A stretch of DNA of 64,000 bases from an uncultured Flavobacteriales bacterium (GCA_946480085.1 CAMLHZ010000001.1:744001-808000), one strand, 5' to 3'. Numbered from the stretch's first letter, positions 1 to 10,124 are shown. Numbers and translations: made by a program. Notes: a model not told the origin generated them from the sequence alone.

Positions 1-2679
1 AATACAGGAGCACTTTACGCCAATTACGGTGATCCGTTCCGCGGAGAGATCATCTGGAAAAACAACACCATTTATGTGGCAAGTTCTACATTATCATCTG
101 ATTTCCCTACCGTAAATGCTTCTCAGAATTTCCTGAACGGTGGGCAGGATGCTGTGATTTTCAAAATGAACTCGGCGTTAACAACCATGTTTTGGAGTAC
201 GTATTTGGGCGGATCCGGACTCGATTCAGGGAATGGTCTTCAAACGTCAAGTAACGGGAATGTTCTTGTTACGGGTGGTTCTAACTCAACCACAATGGGC
301 TTTCAGGGTGGATTAAATCTCACAAATAATGGTGGAACGGCTGATGGGTATGTGGCAAAGCTGAATGGGCTTACAAGTGCTGTAATGACAGGAACATTCT
401 TCGGTACCACAGAATTTGATCAAAGTTATTTTGTTCAGCTTGACCTCACCGACCAAGTATACATTTACGGTCAAACGGAAGGTACTATTCCTGTTTCATC
501 TGGTTGTTACGGAAATCCGAATTCAGGACAGTTCGTGGCTAAGTTTACTCAGAATTTGACATCATTGGTTTGGACGACAGTAATTGGAGCGGGGACAGGT
601 CATACAGAGTTATCCCCAACAGCGTTTTTGGTTTCCAATTGTAACGATATTTATTTAGCAGGTTGGGGTGGATTCATTAATGTTGATGCTGGTCCACCGC
701 AAGCAAATTTTAGTACCAGTTCAGGTTTTCCGGTTACTTCAGATGCATTTCAAAGTGTAACCAATGGGAATAATTTCTGGCTGGCTGTTTTAGATGCAGA
801 TGCTGTTTTTCTGAAGTATGCTACTTTCATTGGAGGTACATCATCGTCCTACAATCACGTAGATGGAGGTACAAGTCGATTTGATAAAAACGGAAACATT
901 TATCACGCAGTTTGTGGTGCTTGTGGAAGTGTTGATAATGGATTCAGCACTACTCCGGGTGTTTGGTCTCCAACAAATCCGAGCTGGAATTGCAACCTTG
1001 CGGTGTTTAAGTTTGAGTTGAGTACTACAGAAGCGGTTGTGGCAACGCCCGATCCTTTGGTTTGTTTGCCTGACCCCGTTATTTTCAACAATAACAGCGC
1101 TAATGGAAATGCTTTTCACTGGGATTTTGGCGACGGAACCGAGTCGAATTTGGTAAATCCTTCACACACTTATACCGGACCGGGACAGTATGAAGTAACA
1201 CTTGTTGTAACCGATACAAACGAATGTTTTGCTCCTGATTCAATTACATTTATTGTGAATATTGGAGATTTCCAAGGGGGTGTAGTCGATCCGCAAGTTC
1301 AGGTTTGTAGCGGTGAGCCAGCGCAGATGGAGGCTTACGGTGGTGCTACATATGTGTGGAGCCCAGCTCAGTTTCTGAATAACCCAAACATTTCAAATCC
1401 CATTGCAACGGTAAGTACCAATACACTTTTTTCGTGTATTGTTTCTGATAGCTGTGGTGTTGATACGGTTCAGGTTCAGGTGTTGGTATCTGGTGGTTCT
1501 GTGGTCGCCAGTAATGATACTTCTGTCTGTTTGGGGAACAATGTTCCTTTATTTGTAAACGGGATCGTTAATATTCTATGGTCGCCTGCAACTTATCTGG
1601 ATGACCCTACAAGTGCAACACCAATTTCAACACCAACGAATTCAATTCAGTATACTGTTTCTGGTGAAACGGTTGACGGATGTCCACTTTCCGAAGTGGT
1701 GAATATTTCCGTTTTCTTTAACCCACCGGTTCCAAATATGCCAGATACGCTCAAGTATTGCAATGGCACAAGTGGAACGATTACCGTAAGCGGTGGTGAA
1801 ACGTATTTGTGGAGTCCGGGAACCAACATTTCTTCCACCACTTCTCCCACTGTTACCATTTCAACTGGATCAGAACAGTACTATTATTGTGATTTCACGA
1901 ATGCTTGTGGAACTTTGACTGATTCGATGTTCATTGATTTGATAGAACTTTCTATTACAGCTGGTAACGACACTATTGTATGTCCTGGTGAACCGGTCGA
2001 ATTTTATGCAACTGGTGCACTTTCATATTTGTGGTCTCCAAGTGTAACGCCGATTACTCCTACGTATTCGGAAGTCACAACATCATCTATTGTTCCAAGA
2101 ACCTATCACGTTCAAGGAACTGATGCATACGGTTGTACTGCAATTGATTCCGTTCGATTGAATTTATTTCCACAGCCTTTTATTCAAACAAATGCTGACG
2201 TTTATGCGTTTTTGGGAGATGAGGTACAATTGAGCGCAACTTCAAGTACACCAGGACCTTTTGTTTGGTCACCAGCTGAATTTTTAAGTTGTGTAGTTTG
2301 CGATAATCCGCTGGCAAGTCCAGACCAAAATTTCACCTACACCGTTACTTATACCGATGAAAACGGTTGTTCTGCTTCTGATGATGTGCGGATAATTTAC
2401 GATCCGGTGATTTATGTTCCAAACGCCTTCACTCCGGATGGAAATAGTATAAATGCCGATTTCTTTGCAGTTGCATCGAATATTCGGGAATTTAAAATGG
2501 AGATATTTAATCGCTGGGGAGAATTGATTTATACAGGTGACTTGCAATCAAAATCATGGGACGGTGCGTACAAAGGTTTACCTTGTCCGGATGGCGTTTA
2601 CGTTTGGAAAATATCTTACAAAAGCCTTTGGAGCGAAGAGCAGCACCATTTAGTGGGGCACGTGAGTTTACTTCGTTAG
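1..2679 (+). CDS. T9SS-exported surface protein with propeller, PKD and gliding-motility C-terminal domain (5' partial)
   Basis: The reading frame is open to the first base of the window, so the start and signal peptide lie upstream; about 892 residues are visible. The first ~340 residues contain SBBP-like propeller repeats (motifs such as WSTYLGGSG and ATFIGGTS). A PKD domain follows (HWDFGDGTESN at about residue 375), then four or five Ig-like units that each contain a V/LWSP motif and paired cysteines. The last ~85 residues are a gliding-motility-associated C-terminal (type B, CHU_C) domain: VPNAFTPDGN, FNRWGELIY, WDGAYKG and a final GHVSLLR. In known systems this domain directs export by the type IX secretion system and cell-surface attachment. 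The role as an adhesin or surface filament is inferred. The stop codon overlaps the convergent mtaB stop by a few bases. Confidence 0.85.
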   Translation, partial: NTGALYANYGDPFRGEIIWKNNTIYVASSTLSSDFPTVNASQNFLNGGQDAVIFKMNSALTTMFWSTYLGGSGLDSGNGLQTSSNGNVLVTGGSNSTTMGFQGGLNLTNNGGTADGYVAKLNGLTSAVMTGTFFGTTEFDQSYFVQLDLTDQVYIYGQTEGTIPVSSGCYGNPNSGQFVAKFTQNLTSLVWTTVIGAGTGHTELSPTAFLVSNCNDIYLAGWGGFINVDAGPPQANFSTSSGFPVTSDAFQSVTNGNNFWLAVLDADAVFLKYATFIGGTSSSYNHVDGGTSRFDKNGNIYHAVCGACGSVDNGFSTTPGVWSPTNPSWNCNLAVFKFELSTTEAVVATPDPLVCLPDPVIFNNNSANGNAFHWDFGDGTESNLVNPSHTYTGPGQYEVTLVVTDTNECFAPDSITFIVNIGDFQGGVVDPQVQVCSGEPAQMEAYGGATYVWSPAQFLNNPNISNPIATVSTNTLFSCIVSDSCGVDTVQVQVLVSGGSVVASNDTSVCLGNNVPLFVNGIVNILWSPATYLDDPTSATPISTPTNSIQYTVSGETVDGCPLSEVVNISVFFNPPVPNMPDTLKYCNGTSGTITVSGGETYLWSPGTNISSTTSPTVTISTGSEQYYYCDFTNACGTLTDSMFIDLIELSITAGNDTIVCPGEPVEFYATGALSYLWSPSVTPITPTYSEVTTSSIVPRTYHVQGTDAYGCTAIDSVRLNLFPQPFIQTNADVYAFLGDEVQLSATSSTPGPFVWSPAEFLSCVVCDNPLASPDQNFTYTVTYTDENGCSASDDVRIIYDPVIYVPNAFTPDGNSINADFFAVASNIREFKMEIFNRWGELIYTGDLQSKSWDGAYKGLPCPDGVYVWKISYKSLWSEEQHHLVGHVSLLR

Positions 2680-3989
2680 TTCAGAAATTCTACCTTAACA
2701 ATTCCGTCTCGATCAATTTCCGTTAATTGAACAGATTTCAATGCATTTACCAATTCTGGCGTATGCTTGGCTTTCACCTTCACGTAATTTTCTGTAAATC
2801 CGTAAACATATCCTTCGTTTTCCTCAGCTTCAAAAAGCACTGTTCTTTTAGTTCCAATTTGACTTTCGTAGAAAGCTCTTTTTTTCTTCTCAGATAGAAT
2901 ATGAAGTTGTTTGCTTCGTACTGCGCGAGTTGCTTGAGGAACAGGATTTCCTAGCTTCACAGCCGTTGTATTGGCCCTTTCAGAGTAAGTGAATACGTGT
3001 AAGTAGGAAACGTCTAAATCTTTTAAAAAATCAACGGTTTCCATGAATTCCTCATCTGTTTCACCCGGAAAACCAACAATAACATCAACACCAATAGAAC
3101 AATCGGGTCTCAGGCTTTTGATATGATTGACTCTGTCGGCATACAATTCACGAAGGTATTTTCTTCGCATGGCTTTTAACAAACGGTTACTTCCTGACTG
3201 AAGCGGAATATGAAAATGAGGTACAAATAATTTGGCGTCTGAAAGCGTGAAATCAATGATTTCGTTGCTCAATAAATTCGGTTCGATAGACGATATTCTA
3301 AATCTGTCAATACCCGATATTTTATCCAGTTCCTTAACCAATTTAAAGAAATTCTCATCATCTCCTTGTCCAAAATCACCAATGTTTACACCTGTAAGTA
3401 CAATTTCTTTCACTTCAGAATTTGCAATTTTTTTAGCTTCAATAACGGTTTCGGCAATTGTAGCATTTCTACTTTTTCCTCTTGCTAACGGAATGGTACA
3501 GAACGTGCAGAAATAGTCACAACCATCCTGAATTTTAAGGAAAGAACGTGTTCTGTCTCCGATGGAATGTGCCGGAACAAACGTAGTTGTTTGCTTAATG
3601 CTCTCAAAGCTAACTTTCGCTTTTTCGTTTTCGTCTAAGCGTGCTTTTTCTTCCAGATGCTCAACGATATTGAATTTTTCGTTTGCACCAAGTACTAAGG
3701 AAACTCCTGGAATAGAAGCAATTTCTTCCGGTTTCAATTGTGCGTAGCAACCAATAATGGCAACGTAAACTTCAGGATTGATCTTCAGCGCACGTCGAAC
3801 CAGTTGCTTACATTTTTTATCAGCATTTTCAGTAACGGAACAGGTGTTAATTACCAGAACATCGGGTGTTTCTTCAAAATCCACTTTGGCGAATCCTGCA
3901 TCTTCAAATAGGCGCGTAATTGTAGAAGTCTCAGAAAAATTGAGTTTACATCCAAGTGTATAAAACGCTACTTTTTTAAATTGCTGCAT
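2676..3989 (-). CDS. mtaB: tRNA (N6-threonylcarbamoyladenosine(37)-C2)-methylthiotransferase MtaB
   Basis: This 437-residue protein has the methylthiotransferase layout. The N-terminal UPF0004 domain carries the first cluster cysteines (GCKLNFSE at Cys14, NTCSVTENADKKC, GCYAQL). The radical-SAM motif CDYFCTFC follows near residue 155, and a C-terminal TRAM-like region ends the protein. The family converts t6A37 to ms2t6A37 in tRNAs that read ANN codons, using two 4Fe-4S clusters and SAM. MtaB is separated from MiaB and RimO by overall sequence and by the early KVAFYTLGCKLN motif; I judge MtaB clearly the best fit. The ATG at 3989 lies about 30 bases downstream of a predicted promoter. Its 3' end overlaps the convergent surface-protein gene by 4 bases, leaving no room for a separate terminator. 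Confidence 0.93.
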   Translation of the reverse strand: MQQFKKVAFYTLGCKLNFSETSTITRLFEDAGFAKVDFEETPDVLVINTCSVTENADKKCKQLVRRALKINPEVYVAIIGCYAQLKPEEIASIPGVSLVLGANEKFNIVEHLEEKARLDENEKAKVSFESIKQTTTFVPAHSIGDRTRSFLKIQDGCDYFCTFCTIPLARGKSRNATIAETVIEAKKIANSEVKEIVLTGVNIGDFGQGDDENFFKLVKELDKISGIDRFRISSIEPNLLSNEIIDFTLSDAKLFVPHFHIPLQSGSNRLLKAMRRKYLRELYADRVNHIKSLRPDCSIGVDVIVGFPGETDEEFMETVDFLKDLDVSYLHVFTYSERANTTAVKLGNPVPQATRAVRSKQLHILSEKKKRAFYESQIGTKRTVLFEAEENEGYVYGFTENYVKVKAKHTPELVNALKSVQLTEIDRDGIVKVEFLN

Positions 3990-4027
3990 ATGACTGAAAC
4001 TGACCTTTGTGTTGGTAAATGCGGGTA

Positions 4028-4035
4028 CAAAGATA
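4028..4035 (-). promoter_or_regulatory. -7 element of mtaB promoter
   Basis: Read on the minus strand this is TATCTTTG, a full match to the Bacteroidota -7 consensus TAnnTTTG. A T-rich stretch stands about 19 bases upstream in place of a clear TTG. It would give a leader of about 30 bases before the ATG at 3989. Confidence 0.45.
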
Positions 4036-4059
4036 GCCTTTATTGGTAGAAATGAAAAA

Positions 4060-4091
4060 CGAAAGCCCGTAACTCCGAACTTTCGCCTTTT
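4060..4091. terminator. Terminator-like hairpin between divergent genes
   Basis: CGAAAG (4060-4065) pairs with CTTTCG (4080-4085) around a 14-base loop. TTTT follows on the plus strand and TTTTTC on the minus strand. It sits upstream of both flanking genes, so it terminates neither; it could end a short RNA or limit read-through. The stem is short, so confidence is low. Confidence 0.35.
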
Positions 4092-4265
4092 AACTAAAGT
4101 TTTTGACCGGTGGTTAGAGGGTCAAAATTCGATTTAGGTAGTACAGGTATTTATATCTATACTAAAGTTCTCAGTTTAAAACACTGAATCAGGTGGTGAT
4201 TCGTATTTCCTTTTAGGAACAATACAAAGGTCAGTTATTCTTTACTGAATCGTTTTACCGCTGGA

Positions 4266-4276
4266 TAACTTTTTTG
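4266..4276 (+). promoter_or_regulatory. Possible -7 element of the kinase operon promoter
   Basis: TAACTTTTTTG resembles TAnnTTTG with extra T residues, and a T-rich TTTAC lies about 20 bases upstream. If used, transcription would start near 4283 and the leader before the ATG at 4298 would be about 15 bases. It also makes the in-frame TTG at 4274 an unlikely start. Confidence 0.3.
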
Positions 4277-4297
4277 CACGCGCTCATTTTCTGCGAT

Positions 4298-7201
4298 ATG
4301 AAAAGATTATCTTTAGATATGCGTTTGCGTTGTGCCTTACTAGCTTTATGTTCGGTTATTTGTTCTATATCACATGCTCAGAAGATCAGTTTTGAGAATA
4401 TTGGGGTGCGAAATGGTTTACCCGCATCAGAAGTCTATAATCTTCATCAAGATAAAAAAGGGTATATATGGGTTTTTACTGAGTATGGAATTGTGAAGTA
4501 CAATGGAAGATCTTTTGTGTCAGTATGTAAAAATCTCTCCTTAAAAAATAGTGCAATTTATGCTGTTACGGAATCTGAAAGCGGTAACATTTATATTGTA
4601 AATGCTAAGGCGGAAGTGTATAGAATTCATAATGATATAGCATACAGAATTAAAGGAACAGAGAAAATACGAGCAGAAATTGCCAGATATGGATTGAACG
4701 TGAATGAGACTTTCATTACAGACAACGGAGATCTTTGGCTTACCACCTTTAAAAAAAGTTATCGAATTCCGAACGCTAACTTGCAGGTAAAAGGTCTTCC
4801 AAAGGAACTTCCGAAAAAACGGAAGAAAAACTTTGCCGCGGTTATTAAGAATTTTGAGGATAAGGATGCAACAATTATTTCGGGAAGAATAATCACAAAT
4901 TCTGGAAAAACCACCAAGCTGAATAACCTGAGGGGATTGGCTTTTTCACGAATCATGCATTTCAAGAATAGTGGTGGGTATTATACCGTAGAAAACGAAA
5001 TAATCTATTTTAGAAATAGTAAGGGTAAACTAAAATCGTTTGATACCAAAGTAGCAGTGATTAAGGCAAGAGTTTCCCCTAATGGTCATATTTGGCTATG
5101 TTTGAACACGATGGGTTTGATAGAGCTGGATCAGAATTTGAACTTGTTGAACCGCTATTTTGAATCGCAGATCGTATCAGATATTCTTTTTGATAATCAG
5201 TCGGGGATTTGGGTAAGCACCATTGGAAAGGGTATTTATCATTGTGATAACCTCAATAAGAAATCCTTTGTTTCCACTAATGAACTTTCAGAGGAAATAT
5301 CGCTGATACAAGAAGCGAATGGTAAACTTTTTATTGGTACTACTCAGGGTAAACTATTTGTTCAAAAGAAAACAGGATTAAAGAATATTCCAACTCCTGA
5401 CGCTACGTTGCCCATTCTGCAGGTACATTTTTATAACGGAAAATATTATGTTGCTACGAAATCTTACTTATGCAGAATAGAAAATGATAAGCTCGTTTAC
5501 GATGATCCTAACTTTCCGTTCGGAGCTACCGTTTTCGGAATGAGGAAATTTGACAAAGACAACTTACTGGTGATCTCGCCAATGACTATTGATCTTTACA
5601 ATCCGAAAACGCATGGGTTAAAGCGTCTTTTTGACAATGGGAAAAATCGTTTTCTTGTTGAACGTAATCCAGGAGAATATTACACGTCAACTCCTAAAGG
5701 AATTTGTTTGTTTAAGGATTATAAACGCAGTTATCCAAGTTGTCTTGATGAATTGGATGATAAGAATGTATCCAATATTGTTGTAGACAGGTACAAGAAT
5801 TTATGGTTCTCAACAAAAGGAGATGGTGTTTATTGTTTGAACATGAAGAATATCCTGGTTCATTATATCAACCTACCAGTAAATATTGTTTACAGTATCA
5901 ATTTTACAAAAAGTGGATTGATACTGCTCTCTACCAATCAAGGTGCTTTTGCTGCCAAAAAAGAAAACATCAATAATAGGCGGCTTTGGAAATTGATTTT
6001 GAATGAAGAGACACTTTCTATGAAGGAGTATGAGAACAAGTTATACATCGGCACTAAGAAAGGTCTTACCATCATTGATAATAAACAGTTATTCGCAAAT
6101 AGAAAGTATAAGTTTTATCTCGCATCTGTGAAAAGCAAACAAGGATACCCGTTGTTGTTGAAATCAAGGGCGCTTAAATATTACCAGAACAATCTTTACT
6201 TCAACTATGATTTGCTTGATTTTCAGAAACATTCGAATACTCTTGAATTTCGATTAGTTGGTCCAACAAAATTATCAGGAACTGTTTTTGGCGATCAGCT
6301 TTATCTACAAAACCTTGAGCCCGGTGAATACAAACTGGAAGTTTACCCGAAAATGCTATTTGGAGATAGTAAGCGCTTGAAGCATCAAATTTCCTTTACA
6401 ATTCATCCTGCGTTTTGGCAAACCCGAATGTTCTGGGTCTTATCATTCCTGATGTTTACTGGTTTAACACTCTTCATTTTCTCTTTGTTTGTTCGCAGAA
6501 GAAATAAATCACGTTTGGTTCGCGAAGAAATAGAACGCCAGTTAGTCGAATACAGATTAACCGCATTGAAATCTCAGATCAATCCACATTTTATGTCCAA
6601 TTCATTGGTAGCAATTCAGAATCTGATTCTTCAGAATGAAGTGGACAGTGCAAATCTTTACTTAGCAAAATTCAGTTTACTACTTCGGTCGTTGCTGGAT
6701 TATTCAAGTAAATCATACGCTACATTGAAAAGCGAATTAGGGTTAATTGAATTATATGTTGAATTGGAACAGCTACGCTTTAGCAATAAGTTCAGATTTG
6801 AAGTTGAAGTAGATCCGGATGTGGATTTGGAAGAAACCATGATCCCAACATTGGTTACTCAACCCTTCGTAGAAAATGCAATTTGGCATGGGTTATTACC
6901 ACTAAACAATCATGAATCGGCAATACTTAAGCTAAAAATCTTTTTTGAAGTGGAGAATTTGGTTTTGTCTATAATCGATAATGGTGTAGGACGAGAATTT
7001 CAACGAAAGATTACCAGCGACAGGAAGTCAAAGGGAACAGAATTGATTGCGAATCGAATTGAAAGCATGAACCAATTGTATCAAACAACTGGCGGAAAAA
7101 TTGAGATTATTGATTTGTTTGAAGATGGGCAGGCTTCTGGCACAAGAGTCAATATTATTTTGCCTAAAGACATGCTTGATCAACTCAACGAAAAATATTA
7201 A
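4298..7201 (+). CDS. Propeller-sensor histidine kinase 1 (LytS/His_kinase family)
   Basis: This is a 967-residue membrane sensor kinase. A signal sequence ends at SISHAQ. A large periplasmic region begins with GLPASEVYNLHQDKKGYIW and TEYGIVKYNG, typical of two-component-regulator propeller (Reg_prop) blades; several more blades carry (I/M)W(V/L)ST-like cores. A single TM helix lies near residues 711-733. The cytoplasmic His_kinase domain has the phospho-accepting His764 in NPHFMSNSL, and the ATPase boxes TQPFVENAIWHG and IIDNGVGR. Such kinases autophosphorylate and signal to LytTR regulators; the only regulator nearby is the fourth gene of this operon. I chose ATG 4298 over the upstream TTG because of the promoter position; ATG 4319 is also possible. 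The next gene starts 3 bases after the stop. The ligand is unknown. Confidence 0.9.
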   Translation: MKRLSLDMRLRCALLALCSVICSISHAQKISFENIGVRNGLPASEVYNLHQDKKGYIWVFTEYGIVKYNGRSFVSVCKNLSLKNSAIYAVTESESGNIYIVNAKAEVYRIHNDIAYRIKGTEKIRAEIARYGLNVNETFITDNGDLWLTTFKKSYRIPNANLQVKGLPKELPKKRKKNFAAVIKNFEDKDATIISGRIITNSGKTTKLNNLRGLAFSRIMHFKNSGGYYTVENEIIYFRNSKGKLKSFDTKVAVIKARVSPNGHIWLCLNTMGLIELDQNLNLLNRYFESQIVSDILFDNQSGIWVSTIGKGIYHCDNLNKKSFVSTNELSEEISLIQEANGKLFIGTTQGKLFVQKKTGLKNIPTPDATLPILQVHFYNGKYYVATKSYLCRIENDKLVYDDPNFPFGATVFGMRKFDKDNLLVISPMTIDLYNPKTHGLKRLFDNGKNRFLVERNPGEYYTSTPKGICLFKDYKRSYPSCLDELDDKNVSNIVVDRYKNLWFSTKGDGVYCLNMKNILVHYINLPVNIVYSINFTKSGLILLSTNQGAFAAKKENINNRRLWKLILNEETLSMKEYENKLYIGTKKGLTIIDNKQLFANRKYKFYLASVKSKQGYPLLLKSRALKYYQNNLYFNYDLLDFQKHSNTLEFRLVGPTKLSGTVFGDQLYLQNLEPGEYKLEVYPKMLFGDSKRLKHQISFTIHPAFWQTRMFWVLSFLMFTGLTLFIFSLFVRRRNKSRLVREEIERQLVEYRLTALKSQINPHFMSNSLVAIQNLILQNEVDSANLYLAKFSLLLRSLLDYSSKSYATLKSELGLIELYVELEQLRFSNKFRFEVEVDPDVDLEETMIPTLVTQPFVENAIWHGLLPLNNHESAILKLKIFFEVENLVLSIIDNGVGREFQRKITSDRKSKGTELIANRIESMNQLYQTTGGKIEIIDLFEDGQASGTRVNIILPKDMLDQLNEKY

Positions 7202-7204
7202 AGG

Positions 7205-10123
7205 ATGAGTTTGAGATTACTTATTTTCTGTCTATTGATGTTTAGCGCAACCGGACATTCTCAGCGTTTGATCTTTGAAAATATTGGTGTAAAAAGAGGC
7301 TTGCCAGCTTCCGAGGTTTACAATCTCCATCAGGATAATAAGGGATTTATTTGGATGTTTACTGAGTTTGGAATAACAAAGTATAATGGTTCAAAATTCA
7401 CCTCAGTTTGTACCAATCTTCCTGCAAAAAAAAGGGCCGTATATGCGGTTGCTGAATCTCCATCTGGGGTAATGTATTTTGCAAATTCCAAAAATGAATT
7501 CTACAGAGTAAATGGAAATGATGCATTCCGTATAACTGGAAAGAAGATCGAAGAAGTCAGGAAGGATATCAATGCGAAGAGTCAGTATGTTCTTAATTTG
7601 ATGATCGATGACAATCAGGTGATATGGATTTCTGCAGGTAGTGATTCATATTCAATCAAGTCAAAGGAGTATAAAGTAAGATCGCTGAAAAATGAAAAAC
7701 CTCAGAAACGAAAGAAAGCACAGTACTTTCTTTTTAAGAAACACAGTCCGAAAACGGATCCGTTTCAGGTGTCTTTTCGTTACGAATGGTGTCAATCAAA
7801 ATTGTTGAGTTCTGGAGTACAGAAAGTTCCGATTTGGGGTAAGAGCGTGTGTGATAAATTGAATGCGGTTGGAAGGTGTATCGCATTTTTAGCAAAAAAC
7901 AATTTATGTATTACCACGAGTAACTCCGTTTTCCTGGGTAGCCGTAATGGATTGATAACTAAAACTTTAGATAATGAAATTGTTTGCGCAAATGGTTCTC
8001 CCAACGGTCATATTTGGTTAGGAACACGAAAAGGGCTTCTTGAGTTTGATGAAAAACTGAATCTGGTTAATCAATACTTCGAAAATTGGGTAGTATCTAA
8101 TATTGTCTTTGATGATCAGAATGGAATGTGGGTTTCAACTATTGGTAATGGAGTTTATCATTGTTCAAACATTAATAGAGATATCTATTCCAACGTGATT
8201 GGAAAAAATGAACGAATCTCAATGCTCAAAACCATTGATAGAGAACTTTATATTGGAACCAAGAATGGAAAGTTATTTGTTCAGAATAGGGAAGGTAAAA
8301 CACGCGAAATCATACTACCTGCAGATATCGTAGTTATAAATGAAATCATTCATTTCAAAAAGAAATTTTATTTAGCAACAAATATAGGTCTGTATGTTTC
8401 TGATGAATCACTTCAGTTTAAGCGGACACTACAATTTGACTTTATTTATACGGTGAATGGATTAACGCCGTATGACGATTCCCATATTATGATCGTTTCA
8501 GGGAATGTAGCAGGACTTTACGATGTGGAGCGGTGTAAATTCGAGGCATTTTTCACTAAAGGACGTTCACGGGGAGCCGTTTCTCAACGAGATGGAAATA
8601 TCTTATCAATGTCTGCTCTCGGACCTATATCCCTGAAAGCGAAAAGTGTAAGTTATCCCAAATCATTGAGATCACTTTACGGAATTGATATGTACAAAGC
8701 CGTTTTGGACGGAAATGGTGATATTTGGTTTTGTTCACGTGAAAATGGACTTTATTATCTCAATAAAGAACAGAAGATTACTCATTATTCGAATTTACCA
8801 ACCTTGCTTGTAAGGGACCTGATCTTTTTGGAGTCAGGATACGTGGTGTTGGTTTCGAACAAAACATCATATTACGCAAAACGCTCTGAAATGAATATCA
8901 AACAGAAGTGGAAGGTATTGATGAACGATGAGTTAACCGCAATTGGTGAATACGGGAATAAATTGTTTTTAGGGACTAGTAAAGGACTTGAATCCATTCC
9001 CGTTGATAAGCTGGAAGCAGCAGGCGTTAGGAGATTTTATATCAAATCGATTAAAACGAAGAATGGACCAATTGCTTTGGGTAAATCTTTAAGGTTGCGT
9101 AGTGACCAAAATTCCTTGTATTTTGAGTTTGATGATTTAGACTTTTTCCAAAAGAATAGGTCGTTTTATTATGAGTTTTCTGGACCTGAAAGTCAGAATG
9201 GTACTGTAATCGGAGCCGAGTTACGACTTCAAAATCTTAGTCATGGAGATTATGTTCTAAAGATATTTTCTGATGTTCATTCTAAAAATACTGGAAAGCC
9301 ACTATTAACGAAAAGGATCATTGTTGAACCTGCATTTTGGGAAACCTGGATTTTTTGGTTCTTTATCGTCCTATTATTTACCGGATCAATGGTATTCGTT
9401 TTTTCACTTGTAGTTCGCCGAAGAAATCGGATACGTGACGCACGTGAAGAAATCGAACGTCAGCTAGTTGAGTACCGATTAACAGCATTGAAATCACAGA
9501 TTAATCCCCACTTCATGTCCAATTCATTGGTGGCAATTCAAAATCTGATTCTTCAGAATGATGTTGATAGTGCCAACCTTTATTTAGCTAAGTTCAGTTT
9601 ACTTCTCCGGACCTTATTAGACTATTCCAATAAATCGTATGCTTCTTTAAAGAGCGAATTGGCTTTAATTGAGCTATATGTTGAATTGGAGCAGCTTCGG
9701 TTCAGCAATAAATTCAGATTTGAAATTGAAACAGATCCGGACATTGACCTGGAAGAAACCATAATTCCTACATTGGTTACTCAGCCTTTTGTAGAGAATG
9801 CCATTTGGCATGGTTTGCTTCCACTAAAAGATCATCAAACGGCTACTTTGAAACTGAAAGTATTTTGTAAAGGAACGGATATGATCTTGTCTATCATTGA
9901 TAATGGTGTTGGAAGAAGTTTTCAGAAAAAGCTCAATAAGGAAAGACAGTCACGGGGAACTGATTTGATCGCAAGTCGAATTGAAAGTATGAATCAATTG
10001 TATCAAACAACTGGGGGAAGAATTGAGATTATTGATTTGTTTGAAGATGGGCATGCTTCCGGAACAAGAGTCAATATTATTTTGCCAAAAGACATGCTTG
10101 ATCAACTCAACGAAAAATATTAA
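7205..10123 (+). CDS. Propeller-sensor histidine kinase 2 (paralog)
   Basis: This 972-residue protein has the same architecture as the gene before it: signal peptide MSLRLLIFCLLMFSATGHSQ, Reg_prop-type sensor starting GLPASEVYNLHQDNKGFIW, one TM helix near residue 715, then a His_kinase domain with His769 in NPHFMSNSL and ATPase boxes TQPFVENAIWHG and DNGVGR. The periplasmic part is clearly diverged from kinases 1 and 3. The last ~250 residues are almost the same as kinase 1, and both proteins end in the identical PKDMLDQLNEKY. The ATG is 3 bases after the previous stop and the next ATG is 1 base after this stop, so the three kinases are surely co-transcribed. It probably reads a different or modified signal and passes phosphate to the shared regulator (inference). 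Confidence 0.9.
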   Translation: MSLRLLIFCLLMFSATGHSQRLIFENIGVKRGLPASEVYNLHQDNKGFIWMFTEFGITKYNGSKFTSVCTNLPAKKRAVYAVAESPSGVMYFANSKNEFYRVNGNDAFRITGKKIEEVRKDINAKSQYVLNLMIDDNQVIWISAGSDSYSIKSKEYKVRSLKNEKPQKRKKAQYFLFKKHSPKTDPFQVSFRYEWCQSKLLSSGVQKVPIWGKSVCDKLNAVGRCIAFLAKNNLCITTSNSVFLGSRNGLITKTLDNEIVCANGSPNGHIWLGTRKGLLEFDEKLNLVNQYFENWVVSNIVFDDQNGMWVSTIGNGVYHCSNINRDIYSNVIGKNERISMLKTIDRELYIGTKNGKLFVQNREGKTREIILPADIVVINEIIHFKKKFYLATNIGLYVSDESLQFKRTLQFDFIYTVNGLTPYDDSHIMIVSGNVAGLYDVERCKFEAFFTKGRSRGAVSQRDGNILSMSALGPISLKAKSVSYPKSLRSLYGIDMYKAVLDGNGDIWFCSRENGLYYLNKEQKITHYSNLPTLLVRDLIFLESGYVVLVSNKTSYYAKRSEMNIKQKWKVLMNDELTAIGEYGNKLFLGTSKGLESIPVDKLEAAGVRRFYIKSIKTKNGPIALGKSLRLRSDQNSLYFEFDDLDFFQKNRSFYYEFSGPESQNGTVIGAELRLQNLSHGDYVLKIFSDVHSKNTGKPLLTKRIIVEPAFWETWIFWFFIVLLFTGSMVFVFSLVVRRRNRIRDAREEIERQLVEYRLTALKSQINPHFMSNSLVAIQNLILQNDVDSANLYLAKFSLLLRTLLDYSNKSYASLKSELALIELYVELEQLRFSNKFRFEIETDPDIDLEETIIPTLVTQPFVENAIWHGLLPLKDHQTATLKLKVFCKGTDMILSIIDNGVGRSFQKKLNKERQSRGTDLIASRIESMNQLYQTTGGRIEIIDLFEDGHASGTRVNIILPKDMLDQLNEKY

Positions 10124-10124
10124 A

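Larger units (their letters stand above)
3990..4297. other. Divergent intergenic region between mtaB and the kinase operon
   Basis: These 308 bases hold the two outward-facing predicted promoters (4028-4035 minus, 4266-4276 plus), a hairpin with T-runs on both strands (4060-4091) and a second small hairpin GAATCA/TGATTC at 4186-4202. I see no open frame of convincing length and no tRNA-like fold. The region is long enough for a small regulatory RNA, but nothing in the sequence identifies one. Confidence 0.6.

Noticed and set aside
10023..10124. In-frame extension of kinase 3 into kinase 2
   Set aside because: The extension is an out-of-frame reading of kinase 2 and hides the signal peptide that starts at 10125.
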